Positions 38,100-45,540 of a stretch of DNA of 46,186 bases are shown one piece after another (positions within the stretch are counted from its first letter, which is position 1; every line of letters starts with the position of its first letter). The notes below the pieces were generated by a model, which searched no databases, was not told the DNA's origin, and saw only the letters and a list, made by a program, of their open reading frames with translations. The translations under genes and the position numbers were made by a program. Origin of the DNA: a virus; IMG/VR virus record IMGVR_UViG_3300019889_000003, positions 1 to 46,186 of that record, one strand, 5' to 3'.

Positions 38100-38527
38100 G
38101 GCTTCCCCTCGAACATTGCCTTCTCTGCAGTACGCCGGCGCGTCAGGCCTGCATTTTCTACTTTGCCAATGTGGTTCCAGCGCTTGAACTCGTCCGCGGC
38201 CCTATCCATCTGCCCGGAATTGATAAGTGCCCGGAGCGTGGAATACTTGAGGGCTCGCGGTCCAAGGTTGTAGACAAAATCAACCAGAGCATCAAACTGG
38301 CCTTGGGTGATTTCCACATCGATAGAGCTCTCTACAAAGTTGGCAGCGCTCGCCAGCTCTTCCTGTAGCCACGCGTCGGCCTGTTCCTGCGTGCACACAT
38401 CGCCCGCTTTCACTCCCCTCGTGTGGCCATAGCCGATCGTCCAGACGCCGCCCTGGTCCTGGTAGGCCTTGAGCTTGCAGCCCTCGAACTGCTTCGTCAG
38501 TTCCAGACCTTCATCGCTATAAGTCAT
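38087..38527 (-). CDS. T4-type lysozyme (endolysin, GH24)
   Basis: 146 aa from ATG 38527. The T4-lysozyme triad is present in normal spacing: Glu 15 (FEG), Asp 24 (YQDQGG) and Thr 30 (WTIGYGHT), followed by the ALVDFVYNLG core. It cuts peptidoglycan between MurNAc and GlcNAc. No signal peptide or SAR helix, so it needs a holin. Unusual place: in the int/xis end of the leftward operon, far from the holin-like genes. Confidence 0.92.
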   Translation of the reverse strand: MTYSDEGLELTKQFEGCKLKAYQDQGGVWTIGYGHTRGVKAGDVCTQEQADAWLQEELASAANFVESSIDVEITQGQFDALVDFVYNLGPRALKYSTLRALINSGQMDRAADEFKRWNHIGKVENAGLTRRRTAEKAMFEGKPWDK

Positions 38528-38559
38528 GCTGCTATCCTTTCCAAACCATACCGCGTGTC

Positions 38560-38874
38560 ATGATCTCGATCCAAGAATTCCAGTTCTCTTACCATGTCAT
38601 CTTCTTTCAGGGAGACAAGAAGATCGGCAGGACCCGCAGATTCGCTTCTTCGGAGATGGTTTTCGAGATGCTGAAGCGGGCTAAGGCTCCACTTGAAGAC
38701 ATCAACACAGTCGAGCACGCCCTTACCCAGCGCAGGCCGGTTATGGTGGGAGTCAACCTTACGGACGAGCAATACAGTCGGCTTTGGGTTCATCTAGTTA
38801 TCCCCCAACTGCATAACGCCTTCACCGCACCAAGGGCATACATAAGAGCCTCTATAGCTAGGTCGGATTTCTGA
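38560..38874 (+). CDS. conserved hypothetical protein on the opposite strand
   Basis: Up to 104 aa from ATG 38560. FQFSYHVIFFQGDKKIGRTRRFASSEMVFEMLKRAKAPLEDINTVEHALTQRRP and LTDEQYSRLW look like a small family I recall from other soil phages. The last 25 residues overlap the zinc-ribbon gene on the other strand. No clear ribosome-binding site. An antisense frame (38524-38793) also fits the operon spacing; I prefer the plus strand on protein quality. Confidence 0.5.
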   Translation: MISIQEFQFSYHVIFFQGDKKIGRTRRFASSEMVFEMLKRAKAPLEDINTVEHALTQRRPVMVGVNLTDEQYSRLWVHLVIPQLHNAFTAPRAYIRASIARSDF

Positions 38875-38997
38875 GCAGGCGCACACGCTGCACGTATATT
38901 CGAAGGTTGGCTCGCGGTGATCGATACTGCACGGCATACACCGCGTTACACCCTCTCTCACGAACCTCATGCAAGTAGCACAACGCCAAGCCCTCAC
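38794..38997 (-). CDS. zinc-ribbon protein with four Cys pairs
   Basis: 67 aa from GTG 38997 (GTGA overlap). Cys pairs in CATC, CMPC, CSVCAC and CPWC suggest two zinc ribbons. Function unknown; possibly nucleic-acid binding. Confidence 0.65.
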   Translation of the reverse strand: MRAWRCATCMRFVREGVTRCMPCSIDHREPTFEYTCSVCACSEIRPSYRGSYVCPWCGEGVMQLGDN

Positions 38998-39401
38998 TGG
39001 CCCACCTCCTTGAGCTTCTCCTCGGGTCTGGCAGGTAGACGAAGGTTGTTGATCTCGTCATATTTAGTGCAATATGCACAGTTGCCGGAAGAGTCGAACC
39101 AATGGCCGCTGTTGTTCTTGGGGCATGGCTCTTCCTTATATCTAGCCAGTTCTTCCTCTACCGCATGCGTCCTGTTCTCCGCTGCTGCAAGGGCGATAGC
39201 GCTGTTGGATTGAATCAGGAGGATCTGCTGCTCCAGTTCGGATATCTTGGCCTCTAGTGATTCAAAGAGTGCGTCTGACTCCTTTATGGAGTACCCGCCC
39301 ACGGTAAAGCTTGTTGGTCTCCTCTTTGCCGCCTGCTGCTCTAGTGCCAAACGATTTATTTCCGCATTGAATCCCGATGGCCATTCAAATTTCCCGCTCA
39401 T
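38994..39401 (-). CDS. coiled-coil protein with C-terminal zinc knuckle
   Basis: 135 aa from ATG 39401, with GGAGGAAG upstream. A long coiled coil (LFESLEAKISELEQQILLIQSN...VEEELARYKEE) and a Cys/His motif (CPKNNSGHWFDSSGNCAYC). Function unknown. Confidence 0.7.
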   Translation of the reverse strand: MSGKFEWPSGFNAEINRLALEQQAAKRRPTSFTVGGYSIKESDALFESLEAKISELEQQILLIQSNSAIALAAAENRTHAVEEELARYKEEPCPKNNSGHWFDSSGNCAYCTKYDEINNLRLPARPEEKLKEVGQ

Positions 39402-39403
39402 GG

Positions 39404-39556
39404 CTATTCTTCCTCCGGAATAAAGTCGTCCAGGTTGTCATCGAGCTCTTCGTCTTCGGCAACCACGGTCCCACATCCACCGCACCGGTCGCACTCATAG
39501 CAAGCCTCAATGTAGCCAGATCCATCGCATCGCCAGCATTCAATGATTCGGCTCAT
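39404..39556 (-). CDS. small zinc-finger protein, DnaJ-like Cys repeats
   Basis: 50 aa from ATG 39556, overlapping the upstream stop. CWRCDGSGYIEACYEC and CGGCG form a DnaJ-type CxxCxGxG-like zinc site, followed by an acidic tail. Function unknown. Confidence 0.65.
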   Translation of the reverse strand: MSRIIECWRCDGSGYIEACYECDRCGGCGTVVAEDEELDDNLDDFIPEEE

Positions 39557-40116
39557 TCGCCCTCTCCCTTCAGCTTCTCCCCTAACTCATCCTTGGGAAC
39601 TGGAATCATCTCGTTGGTAAGCCTCACAAAGTGAGTGTGGTATCCCGGCCAGTCGCAGTCGTTGGTAGTTCCCACGTAAGGCGGCTCGCAGATGGGGTAT
39701 TCGAACCACAGGGCACATCCCATGTCTTCGTGATACTCAGAGATTGGTCTCGCTACCCTCCACGACGCTATCTGGGATTCAAGTTCCTTCACTCGGGCTT
39801 CTAGGTTTCTGATTTCCATGAACTGCTTCCGCGCCGCTTCGACCGGCTTATTAGCTAACCTCCCCTGTGCGTCCATATGGGCATCCATGCTGGCTCTACA
39901 TCCGGCACATTTGCGGGAGATATCGTGTAATGCTTTGACCGGCTTAGGGGGTGTGACTAATCGACATTTATGCCCAAGTCCAAACACACAAGCTACCCCA
40001 TCCGCAGTGGCATGGTCTTCATCTACCTTCACGAAATCAACGGTCCCATGCGTTCCCATCCGAAAGGTTGATCCAAGCGGTACATAGGCAAATCGTGTTG
40101 TTTTCTGCTCTGTCAT
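39553..40116 (-). CDS. hypothetical protein with central CxxC coiled coil
   Basis: 187 aa from ATG 40116; the in-frame start at 40149 lies in the previous gene. The N-terminal part is beta-rich, followed by CAGCRASMDAHMD, a coiled coil (KQFMEIRNLEARVKELESQIASW) and a Trp/Cys-rich segment. Ends in GEGE. Family not recognised. Confidence 0.65.
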   Translation of the reverse strand: MTEQKTTRFAYVPLGSTFRMGTHGTVDFVKVDEDHATADGVACVFGLGHKCRLVTPPKPVKALHDISRKCAGCRASMDAHMDAQGRLANKPVEAARKQFMEIRNLEARVKELESQIASWRVARPISEYHEDMGCALWFEYPICEPPYVGTTNDCDWPGYHTHFVRLTNEMIPVPKDELGEKLKGEGE

Positions 40117-40120
40117 ATCC

Positions 40121-40351
40121 CTACTCTCCCTTACGTTGATGCCACCCAACTACGTGAGGGTGTTTAGAGGCCTTCTTGTAAGCCTTTTGTTGAGCCAGAG
40201 TCAGTGAATGATTCATTGCTTGACCCAATACTGTTCTTCCTGCGGTGAACACGATAGCTAAATAGCTTGTAGTTCCGTTCGGATTTGAGGTGTAATACCA
40301 CTCCCATTCGGAATCAGGAAATGCTCGTTTTACTTTCTGATCTGGCGTCAT
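40121..40351 (-). CDS. hypothetical small protein
   Basis: 76 aa from ATG 40351. Begins MTPDQKVKRAFPDSEWEWYY and ends QRKGE, where GGGAGAG supplies the next ribosome-binding site. Family not recognised. Confidence 0.65.
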   Translation of the reverse strand: MTPDQKVKRAFPDSEWEWYYTSNPNGTTSYLAIVFTAGRTVLGQAMNHSLTLAQQKAYKKASKHPHVVGWHQRKGE

Positions 40352-40353
40352 CC

Positions 40354-40602
40354 CTACTCTCCCTTTACTGCCTTGGGCAGATTCATCCAGCGAATCGGCT
40401 TCATGGTCTCCATGTAAGCAACCATGGGATCATTTCCCTGATCGTCAATCCAGCATTTCCATTGCTCGTCCCAATATGCCAAATAAAAAGGCTGAGGATA
40501 GGGCATGTCGTTCTTTGGTTGCTTATGTTCCACCAAGACCCAACGAGGCTCCCCACTGGGGTAATTCTTTGGCTTCTCCGACATTTTTCGCCATCTGCTC
40601 AT
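40354..40602 (-). CDS. hypothetical Trp-rich protein
   Basis: 82 aa from ATG 40602, with GGGAGAG upstream. Seven Trp (for example PRWVLVEHKQP, YWDEQWKCWIDD) suggest a compact beta fold of the DUF551 type common in phages. Ends in AVKGE. The open frame extends to 40785, but that region belongs to another gene. Confidence 0.65.
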   Translation of the reverse strand: MSRWRKMSEKPKNYPSGEPRWVLVEHKQPKNDMPYPQPFYLAYWDEQWKCWIDDQGNDPMVAYMETMKPIRWMNLPKAVKGE

Positions 40603-40604
40603 AA

Positions 40605-40742
40605 TTACTCTCCCGTAACCGCTGCCGTACAGTGCCCCGCGCTCTGACCAATGGGGGTATTGATGACTACACCCATCCATATGACGTGCTCCCATCTCCC
40701 GCCTATCTTCGCTATTTCGATAATGCAATGTTTGCACTTCAT
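40605..40742 (-). CDS. small Cys-containing protein
   Basis: 45 aa from ATG 40742 (ATGA overlap with the preceding frame). MKCKHC at the start and GHC later suggest a small metal site. Ends in TAAVTGE, the same tail as the gene at 41250. It is missed when only longer frames are considered. Confidence 0.55.
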   Translation of the reverse strand: MKCKHCIIEIAKIGGRWEHVIWMGVVINTPIGQSAGHCTAAVTGE

Positions 40743-40945
40743 AGCGCACCATCCCGCTCATCCATAAGCCTCTGAGCGCGATCAAGCGCTCTCTCAGCGA
40801 TACCCTTAGCCTCTGCGAGTTGCTTCTCTAAGCTATCGGCCCGGCGGCTATCTACCAACCACGCCCTGATGATCTTAGTAATTACCGCGTCGACGTTAGC
40901 TTTGAACGCGGCGAGCTCCGCAACTGCGGGATGTTCCCCGAGCTC
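40739..40945 (-). CDS. coiled-coil ORF without start codon, behind an amber stop
   Basis: 68 codons with clear coiled-coil coding character (EHPAVAELAAFKANVDAV, ADSLEKQLAEAKGIAER). The frame follows directly and in phase after the TAG of the membrane protein gene (40946-41167). There is no ATG or GTG in its first half; the first usable start is TTG 40855-40857. Options: amber readthrough making a fusion, a non-standard start after AGGAG, or a damaged gene. Confidence 0.5.
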   Translation of the reverse strand, partial: ELGEHPAVAELAAFKANVDAVITKIIRAWLVDSRRADSLEKQLAEAKGIAERALDRAQRLMDERDGAL

Positions 40946-41167
40946 CTAGCGAACCACCTGAAAGCCGCCGTCGCACTGCCAAGTAGTTGAGGGATTCCCG
41001 AAGCTCGGATTACGAATGATGCCGCAGTGATGTTGCATAGAGAACTGCAGCCACTCGGAATAATCCTTATTGCGACGAGCCTCGGCGGCGTTCTCGGCAG
41101 AATTGATACCGTAAATTAGGAACGCTACCCCCAATACTGCGAGCGCGATAGGAATGAAGAATTTCAC
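40946..41167 (-). CDS. single-span membrane protein
   Basis: 73 aa from GTG 41167 (GTGA overlap), with GGGGG upstream. One transmembrane helix (FFIPIALAVLGVAFLIYG) precedes a soluble part with two Cys (HHCGIIRN, TWQCDGG). Ends with TAG, followed in phase by another coding frame. Confidence 0.65.
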   Translation of the reverse strand: MKFFIPIALAVLGVAFLIYGINSAENAAEARRNKDYSEWLQFSMQHHCGIIRNPSFGNPSTTWQCDGGFQVVR

Positions 41168-41241
41168 TGAGCGACCCCCATCTCTTTCATCTTGATAGTT
41201 GCCTGTGGGTGATATTTCTGTACTGCCTGCTCTGATGTCAT
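41164..41241 (-). CDS. 25-aa microprotein
   Basis: From ATG 41241, with GGGAGAG upstream, and coupled by GTGA to the membrane protein behind it. Sequence MTSEQAVQKYHPQATIKMKE plus five residues. Kept because both junctions match the operon style. Confidence 0.5.
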   Translation of the reverse strand: MTSEQAVQKYHPQATIKMKEMGVAQ

Positions 41242-41249
41242 ATTTTCCC

Positions 41250-41549
41250 CTACTCTCCCGTAACCGCTGCTTTGTCTGCTTCAACCTTTTGCTTCAATAC
41301 GGCTACATTTGTGTTACCCAATACCTGCCGCAGTTCATGTTCGGAGAACCCAATCATTCCGTTCACTTCATTGGACAACTGCCGCAATAGGCCCCTCAGG
41401 ATCTTCTCGCGCAGCAGGGATGCCTTTAGCTCGTCTTCTCGATGCCAAAGGGAGGTGTAGGCGTAATTGAGTTCAGATTGACCGACCCTGCGAAATGGAC
41501 GATCTGACAGCAGTCCCTCCCCGGACTCGACCTCTTTAGGCTCACTCAT
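41250..41549 (-). CDS. hypothetical helical protein
   Basis: 99 aa from ATG 41549, overlapping the upstream gene by eight bases. Mostly helical (HREDELKASLLREKILRGLLRQLSNEV). Ends in KAAVTGE. Family not recognised. Confidence 0.65.
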   Translation of the reverse strand: MSEPKEVESGEGLLSDRPFRRVGQSELNYAYTSLWHREDELKASLLREKILRGLLRQLSNEVNGMIGFSEHELRQVLGNTNVAVLKQKVEADKAAVTGE

Positions 41550-42078
41550 AAACCACCTCGTCCATTTGCTCTTTGGTGTACCGGCGGAACACAATCTTTA
41601 CCTCTTCGCCATCTTCCAGAGAATCAAGTGAGTCGGAGATATTTTCCAATGCGTTACTAAGTGACGTGCAGACCAGAAAGTCCCATCCTCGACTTGTAGC
41701 GCACGATCCAAAAACCTCGTATACGTCCGTCTTCTCCCCATCTTTGGGGACAGGCTCAACCGAAGCGGACTCTACCTGCGCCTTCAGTTTCGCTATGTAT
41801 ACATCAACCTCGTCAGATTGATAGTGCCTCTTGTCGCCATTGCGATCTTCAACCAAAGTCAAATGCAACTCCTCCCCGGAATCCACTTGCGCCTTTGGCT
41901 CTACAGGGGTAGCAATACGAGAGGCAGCCACGGCCCAAGCATCGGCCTCCGATTTCAGCGATGTACTCAACACCATCTCGTCAGAGATAATTCGCCACAC
42001 GCCTTCCCATCGGTCACCAACGCAATCCGCATATGGATAAACTGCTAATATCGAATTTTCTGCTTCCTTCGCCGTCAT
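41542..42078 (-). CDS. hypothetical acidic protein
   Basis: 178 aa from ATG 42078, with GGGAGAGGGAG upstream. Two halves: an N-terminal part with MTAKEAENSILAVYPYADCV and an acidic C-terminal part (NISDSLDSLEDGEEVKIVFRRYTKEQ). Family not recognised. Confidence 0.65.
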   Translation of the reverse strand: MTAKEAENSILAVYPYADCVGDRWEGVWRIISDEMVLSTSLKSEADAWAVAASRIATPVEPKAQVDSGEELHLTLVEDRNGDKRHYQSDEVDVYIAKLKAQVESASVEPVPKDGEKTDVYEVFGSCATSRGWDFLVCTSLSNALENISDSLDSLEDGEEVKIVFRRYTKEQMDEVVYE

Positions 42079-42114
42079 ACTCCCTCTCCCCGTTGCATTG
42101 CGATATAAGCGGTA

Positions 42115-42399
42115 CTACTTACCTTCAGCCTTGGCCATTGCCGCAACCGCCTGAAGCATCGCGTGGTTGTTGTTGGCCTGCGGCATGTGGTTGATGACGT
42201 TGTATTCAACGATGTCGCACCATAACGCCTTTAGTGCTTCAAGAAGGTCTGGTGCCGCTGCTATGAGGTGAGCATTCCCTGCTGCCTCCCCTGACGTACC
42301 AAATGTGTCCGTATAGCAGATAGCAACGCAAGGGTTATCTTTCACCTGCACTCGAAGCGACCCATTCTTTTTCTCCCACGGGCCTTTTGTGTATGCCAT
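42115..42399 (-). CDS. conserved phage protein (GPW...LIAAAPDLLEAL type)
   Basis: 94 aa from ATG 42399. YTKGPWEKKNG and EAAGNAHLIAAAPDLLEALK mark a very widespread small phage protein of unknown function. Lies in the leftward operon. Confidence 0.8.
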   Translation of the reverse strand: MAYTKGPWEKKNGSLRVQVKDNPCVAICYTDTFGTSGEAAGNAHLIAAAPDLLEALKALWCDIVEYNVINHMPQANNNHAMLQAVAAMAKAEGK

Positions 42400-42452
42400 T
42401 TAGTTTGATCTCCCTTTCCTCTCACTCCACATAACCTGCAATTCCTCTTCCG

Positions 42453-42674
42453 TTATTGCCGAGTCTTGTGAAAGGCGATGTTCAAAGCACCGTAACCCTG
42501 AGAGCGGAGGAAGTCGTGAATATCTGTTGCCAGTTTGTTTTTTCGCCTTGCGATCGTCCCCGAATCCCAAGACCCAAGAAGCTCCAAGCGAGCCGATATA
42601 ACCAACCGCTCGCTTTGCGGATCTCCTGCCGTTACATGTACTGCGCGTATTGTCTTTACGTGATTTCTTGGCAT
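42453..42674 (-). CDS. hypothetical basic protein
   Basis: 73 aa from ATG 42674, with AAAGGA upstream. HVTAGDPQSERLVISARLELL...TIARRKNKLATDIHDFLRSQGYG looks like a compact helical protein. A second frame across the same bases ends at 42400 in ITEEELQVMWSERKGRSN, which resembles the C-terminus of the gene at 42690; see findings. Confidence 0.55.
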   Translation of the reverse strand: MPRNHVKTIRAVHVTAGDPQSERLVISARLELLGSWDSGTIARRKNKLATDIHDFLRSQGYGALNIAFHKTRQ

Positions 42675-42689
42675 TTTTAGTTTTTCCTT

Positions 42690-42857
42690 TCAATTTAGAA
42701 TCTGTTTTCTACTGCTCCAAAAACCCTCTAATTTCTCTTCCGTTACATCAGGCCAGCCCATCTCAAAACACCAATCCCATATCAGTTCGAAGGCACTCTC
42801 TTTCGGCATGTGAGTCGCTCGGACTAATGAGGAGATAGCTTGCATGGGGACTGTCAT
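42690..42857 (-). CDS. hypothetical small protein
   Basis: 55 aa from ATG 42857 (ATGA overlap with the methyltransferase). Contains FELIWDWCFEMGWPDVTEEK and WSSRKQILN. The WCFEMGWPD-TEEKLEGFW ending recurs in altered form behind the next gene. Function unknown. Confidence 0.6.
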   Translation of the reverse strand: MTVPMQAISSLVRATHMPKESAFELIWDWCFEMGWPDVTEEKLEGFWSSRKQILN

Positions 42858-43552
42858 GCTGCCGCCAGAGCGTGCTTTATGCGGTGCGCTATCATCTCTG
42901 GGATCTGTGGGACTACGGAGTTTCCGAGGGCGGTAAGGCGGTCCAATCGGTTGGAAACCCCATCAGCCACTCGGCAAACTGCGGATTCTGATTCCTGCCA
43001 ATGTAAGTCCCGGTACGCTGTGCTTTCTTCCGGGCATTCGATCCCCCGCAATTGTCCCGGTCGCTGGCCCTTGGGGTAGGCCACAATGAACACTCTTTGC
43101 CGTGGATGTGGCGCACCAAAGGAACATGCCGAAAGCACTGTCCACTCCGCATCGAGCCCGTCCTCGGCCATCTCCCCGAGAACTCGCTCCATCCCCCTAT
43201 CAAGCAACCCTGAAGTGTTTTCCACGACTGTGAATTTGGGTTGTAGTTCGCGAACAATCCGTCGCATCTCCCTCCATAGGGAACTTCGTGCCCCGTCAAT
43301 ACCGACCCTTCTGCCGGCATGAGAAACGTCCTGGCAGGGAAATCCCCCGGTGACCACGTCAACGAGTGCAAGGTTTTCGAATCCGCAGCACGTAATGTCG
43401 CCATATCTTTTTGCCTCCGGAAAGTTCTTCGCCAATACCCTCTGGCAGTAAGGATCAATTTCAACCTGCCAGCTCGTCTTGAATCCAGCTCGCTCGAAAC
43501 CAAGATCGAAGCCACCGATACCCGCAAAAAGTGAGCCCATAGTATAGGTCAT
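42854..43552 (-). CDS. DNA cytosine-5 methyltransferase
   Basis: 232 aa from ATG 43552, at the short end for the family. Motifs in order: FAGIGGFDLGF (I, SAM binding), GGFPCQDVS (IV, catalytic Cys), ENTSGLL (VI), HPRQRVFIVA (VIII) and LTALGNSVVPQI (X). Only a short target-recognition region lies between VIII and X. It should make 5-methylcytosine in phage DNA, perhaps against host restriction. No matching restriction nuclease is visible. Confidence 0.92.
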   Translation of the reverse strand: MTYTMGSLFAGIGGFDLGFERAGFKTSWQVEIDPYCQRVLAKNFPEAKRYGDITCCGFENLALVDVVTGGFPCQDVSHAGRRVGIDGARSSLWREMRRIVRELQPKFTVVENTSGLLDRGMERVLGEMAEDGLDAEWTVLSACSFGAPHPRQRVFIVAYPKGQRPGQLRGIECPEESTAYRDLHWQESESAVCRVADGVSNRLDRLTALGNSVVPQIPEMIAHRIKHALAAA

Positions 43553-43587
43553 GCTGCATACTCCTCTAACCTAAGTTGTGCCGTCAT
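43549..43587 (-). CDS. 12-codon ORF before the methyltransferase
   Basis: MTAQLRLEEYAA from ATG 43587. It ends in the usual AA with an ATGA overlap into the methyltransferase start. It may act as a translational leader rather than a functional protein. Confidence 0.35.
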   Translation of the reverse strand: MTAQLRLEEYAA

Positions 43588-43592
43588 GGGGT

Positions 43593-44318
43593 TCAATTGC
43601 GACCTTCCAGCTTGTACCCATTGCCCAGCTTGATCACTGCTACACGGATAGCGGCCGACCAATTGTCAGAGTCTTCGTAGTTCCTGAAGCAGTGAAAGTC
43701 GTAGCCGCCTTCTTTATTTGTTTGGCATATGAAGCGGCTGCAATTATCCGAGGATCCAATCTGATTCCAGAAAGCTTCGTCGTACTGCGTGGCCTCTTTG
43801 TAGCTTTGTGTTTGCAGGCGCCACGCGAGCTTCTTCTGCGCCAGGGCCTTGCCGTACTGCTTGGAGGTGGTCTTCAGGTCGCCGATCGCCGGCACTCCCT
43901 GGTACCCCTTGCCGTGAATCCTGCAACGCATATCGATAGTGCAGCCAATAGCTGTCTCGTCATGCAAATAGACGATTTGTTTCTCTGCCGGATGAATCGG
44001 CTCAATATCATAATCGACGCGGCACTTCAGGTATCCCATGAGGTGCGGCTTGACTTCTTCTAGGGGTCCAACTAGCTGCCTTAGAACATCCCGTGCGGCC
44101 TCGCGTAGTGTTGCCCCTTGATAAACCGCATCCTCGACGAACTGAACAGCCTTATGGAGCTGCGTGCCGCGCCATGATGCGTGATCCAACACGGCGGCAG
44201 GAATCTGTCCGTAGTCCTCGAGTCCATTCAAGGTCTTCACATCTGAGGTCGAGAGCACAAAATAGCCCTCAACCTTGTAGACGTGATTCTCTTCGTCGAA
44301 AGTGTGATCGAGAATCAA
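43593..44318 (-). CDS. PD-(D/E)XK exonuclease (Cas4/RecB-like)
   Basis: 241 aa from TTG 44318 (TTGA overlap with the recombinase stop). TQLHKAVQFVEDAVY (His), GCTIDMRCRI (Asp) and AIGDLKTTSKQY (Asp-x-Lys) form the core of the RecB/Cas4 nuclease fold, followed by QTQSYKEA. No four-Cys iron-sulphur cluster is evident. Next to an ERF annealing protein it likely forms a recombination pair, the nuclease making single strands. Confidence 0.8.
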   Translation of the reverse strand: MILDHTFDEENHVYKVEGYFVLSTSDVKTLNGLEDYGQIPAAVLDHASWRGTQLHKAVQFVEDAVYQGATLREAARDVLRQLVGPLEEVKPHLMGYLKCRVDYDIEPIHPAEKQIVYLHDETAIGCTIDMRCRIHGKGYQGVPAIGDLKTTSKQYGKALAQKKLAWRLQTQSYKEATQYDEAFWNQIGSSDNCSRFICQTNKEGGYDFHCFRNYEDSDNWSAAIRVAVIKLGNGYKLEGRN

Positions 44319-45052
44319 GCTGCCCCCTCGATCTGAGCGACGATCTTTTCGTAATCCTTCCAGCCAATAGCTTCTACAGATTCATAACCAGAGGCGCCTA
44401 CGATAATCAGGACGGCATCGGAGCTCATGTTCTGCTGCTTGGCGATGGCCCATAGACGCTTTGCCTGCTTCTCAGATATGGCCTTTACCGATCCAACCGA
44501 GTGAGGGTTGGGCTTGACCTGACGAATAGGCTGAACTTCCTGCGTCTCGTCTGCGGGGTGCCGATCGTTGTTCAGGAATGCAAGCTCGTCTGCGGCAAGT
44601 GATGCGGTCGCCTGAGAGTTGAACTGGCTTACCGGATGAACCTGCGGCTTTCCATGAGTCGCTGAGGCTGCATCGTCGTCCTCTTCTGGAGCGATACCCA
44701 GAGCCGACAGGGACCCGTAACGGCGGAAGTAGGTGATAGCCGATCCGAGCTCTTGAGGATTCAGGTTTGAAGGGAGAAGTATCCCGTCATCCTCGATCCA
44801 CTGGCCGGATGTATGAATCAATCTCGTCTGCAGATGGTCATTGGAGATTCCCTGAACTACGGCCAGACCCTTCTTGCTTGAAATAGGGAGGGCTGCGCTG
44901 TAAACATCTGCCAGGTCGGCGTACTTGTACTTATAACTTCCGCCGCTCTTTGTGGGGATATTGGCAGTATTGCTCTTCTTTACCTGCGGCATCTCCTGTT
45001 GAAAGGAAACCAAGGCCGCTGCTAGTTCGTTTATTTGTTCACTGTTTTTCAT
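44315..45052 (-). CDS. erf: ERF-family single-strand annealing protein
   Basis: 245 aa from ATG 45052 (ATGA overlap); the open frame extends to 45265, but that part belongs to two small genes. ELAAALVSFQQEMPQVKKSN, YKYADLADVY, GLAVVQGIS, LGSAITYFRRYGSLSALGIA is the ERF pattern. A linker and a C-terminal tail with AISEKQAKRLWAIAKQQ follow. It anneals complementary single strands in phage recombination. Confidence 0.88.
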   Translation of the reverse strand: MKNSEQINELAAALVSFQQEMPQVKKSNTANIPTKSGGSYKYKYADLADVYSAALPISSKKGLAVVQGISNDHLQTRLIHTSGQWIEDDGILLPSNLNPQELGSAITYFRRYGSLSALGIAPEEDDDAASATHGKPQVHPVSQFNSQATASLAADELAFLNNDRHPADETQEVQPIRQVKPNPHSVGSVKAISEKQAKRLWAIAKQQNMSSDAVLIIVGASGYESVEAIGWKDYEKIVAQIEGAA

Positions 45053-45210
45053 AATGTCAGGCCTCCTACGATGAAAATCCCAAAGATGATTGAAATGCCA
45101 AGCCACACAACATCCTGAAGGCTGGCGGTGTGATCCTCGCGGACCGTGCCGTCCTGCTCGCGGTAGGAGTGGGCCTTGATGCCTAGATAAAGAGAGACTA
45201 GAGTTCTCAT
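45049..45210 (-). CDS. small membrane protein
   Basis: 53 aa from ATG 45210 (ATGA overlap). A polar N-terminal half (YLGIKAHSYREQDGTVREDH) and a C-terminal transmembrane helix (VVWLGISIIFGIFIVGGL). Coupled to the recombinase gene by a 4-bp overlap. Function unknown. Confidence 0.6.
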   Translation of the reverse strand: MRTLVSLYLGIKAHSYREQDGTVREDHTASLQDVVWLGISIIFGIFIVGGLTL

Positions 45211-45293
45211 TTCGCCTCACCTTTGCCGATCTCGTAGGCCTTGAGGATCTGGTTCCTTTGGGCATCAGTACAGCCGCGCATGATGCTCTTCAT
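45207..45293 (-). CDS. 28-aa microprotein
   Basis: From ATG 45293, overlapping both neighbours (ATGA). Reads MKSIMRGCTDAQRNQILKAY and onward; helical. Both junctions follow the operon pattern. Confidence 0.5.
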   Translation of the reverse strand: MKSIMRGCTDAQRNQILKAYEIGKGEAK

Positions 45294-45400
45294 GACTTGA
45301 CCCCGATCCTACGATCAGCATCAGCTGACATAGCGCATAGGCACCACACGTAGAAGCCGACGAACAGATAGAAAATGGCGATAATGCTAAGGATTTTCAT
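45290..45400 (-). CDS. 36-aa membrane microprotein
   Basis: From ATG 45400 (ATGA overlap). One transmembrane helix (ILSIIAIFYLFVGFYVWCLC), then a short charged tail. Function unknown. Confidence 0.55.
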   Translation of the reverse strand: MKILSIIAIFYLFVGFYVWCLCAMSADADRRIGVKS

Positions 45401-45540
45401 GCTGTCCTCCGGCAATACCCGATTCCATAAGCTGAGTAACCAACTCCGATAACCACTGCAAACACTGTTACTGCTGCTGGGGAGGGCTTGAAGTAAAACC
45501 CATAAGAGAAGGCAAGGAGGATGATCGTAAGGTATTTCAC
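45397..45540 (-). CDS. 47-aa membrane microprotein
   Basis: From GTG 45540 (GTGA overlap). Two short hydrophobic helices (YLTIILLAFSYGFYF and AVTVFAVVIGVGYSAYGIGY). Ends in RRTA with GGAGGACAGC as the next ribosome-binding site. Confidence 0.55.
   Translation of the reverse strand: MKYLTIILLAFSYGFYFKPSPAAVTVFAVVIGVGYSAYGIGYCRRTA

Noticed and set aside
38524-38793. Minus-strand gene upstream of the lysozyme
   Set aside because: Fits operon spacing, but the antisense plus frame (38560-38874) reads as a better protein. Kept only as an alternative.
42854-43552. Restriction-modification system
   Set aside because: The neighbouring nuclease at 43593 is a RecB/Cas4-like recombination exonuclease paired with ERF, not a type II restriction enzyme. 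The methyltransferase looks solitary.
45053-45265. N-terminal extension of the ERF protein
   Set aside because: The extension covers two small genes with their own starts and overlaps, and the ERF fold begins at MKNSEQ.
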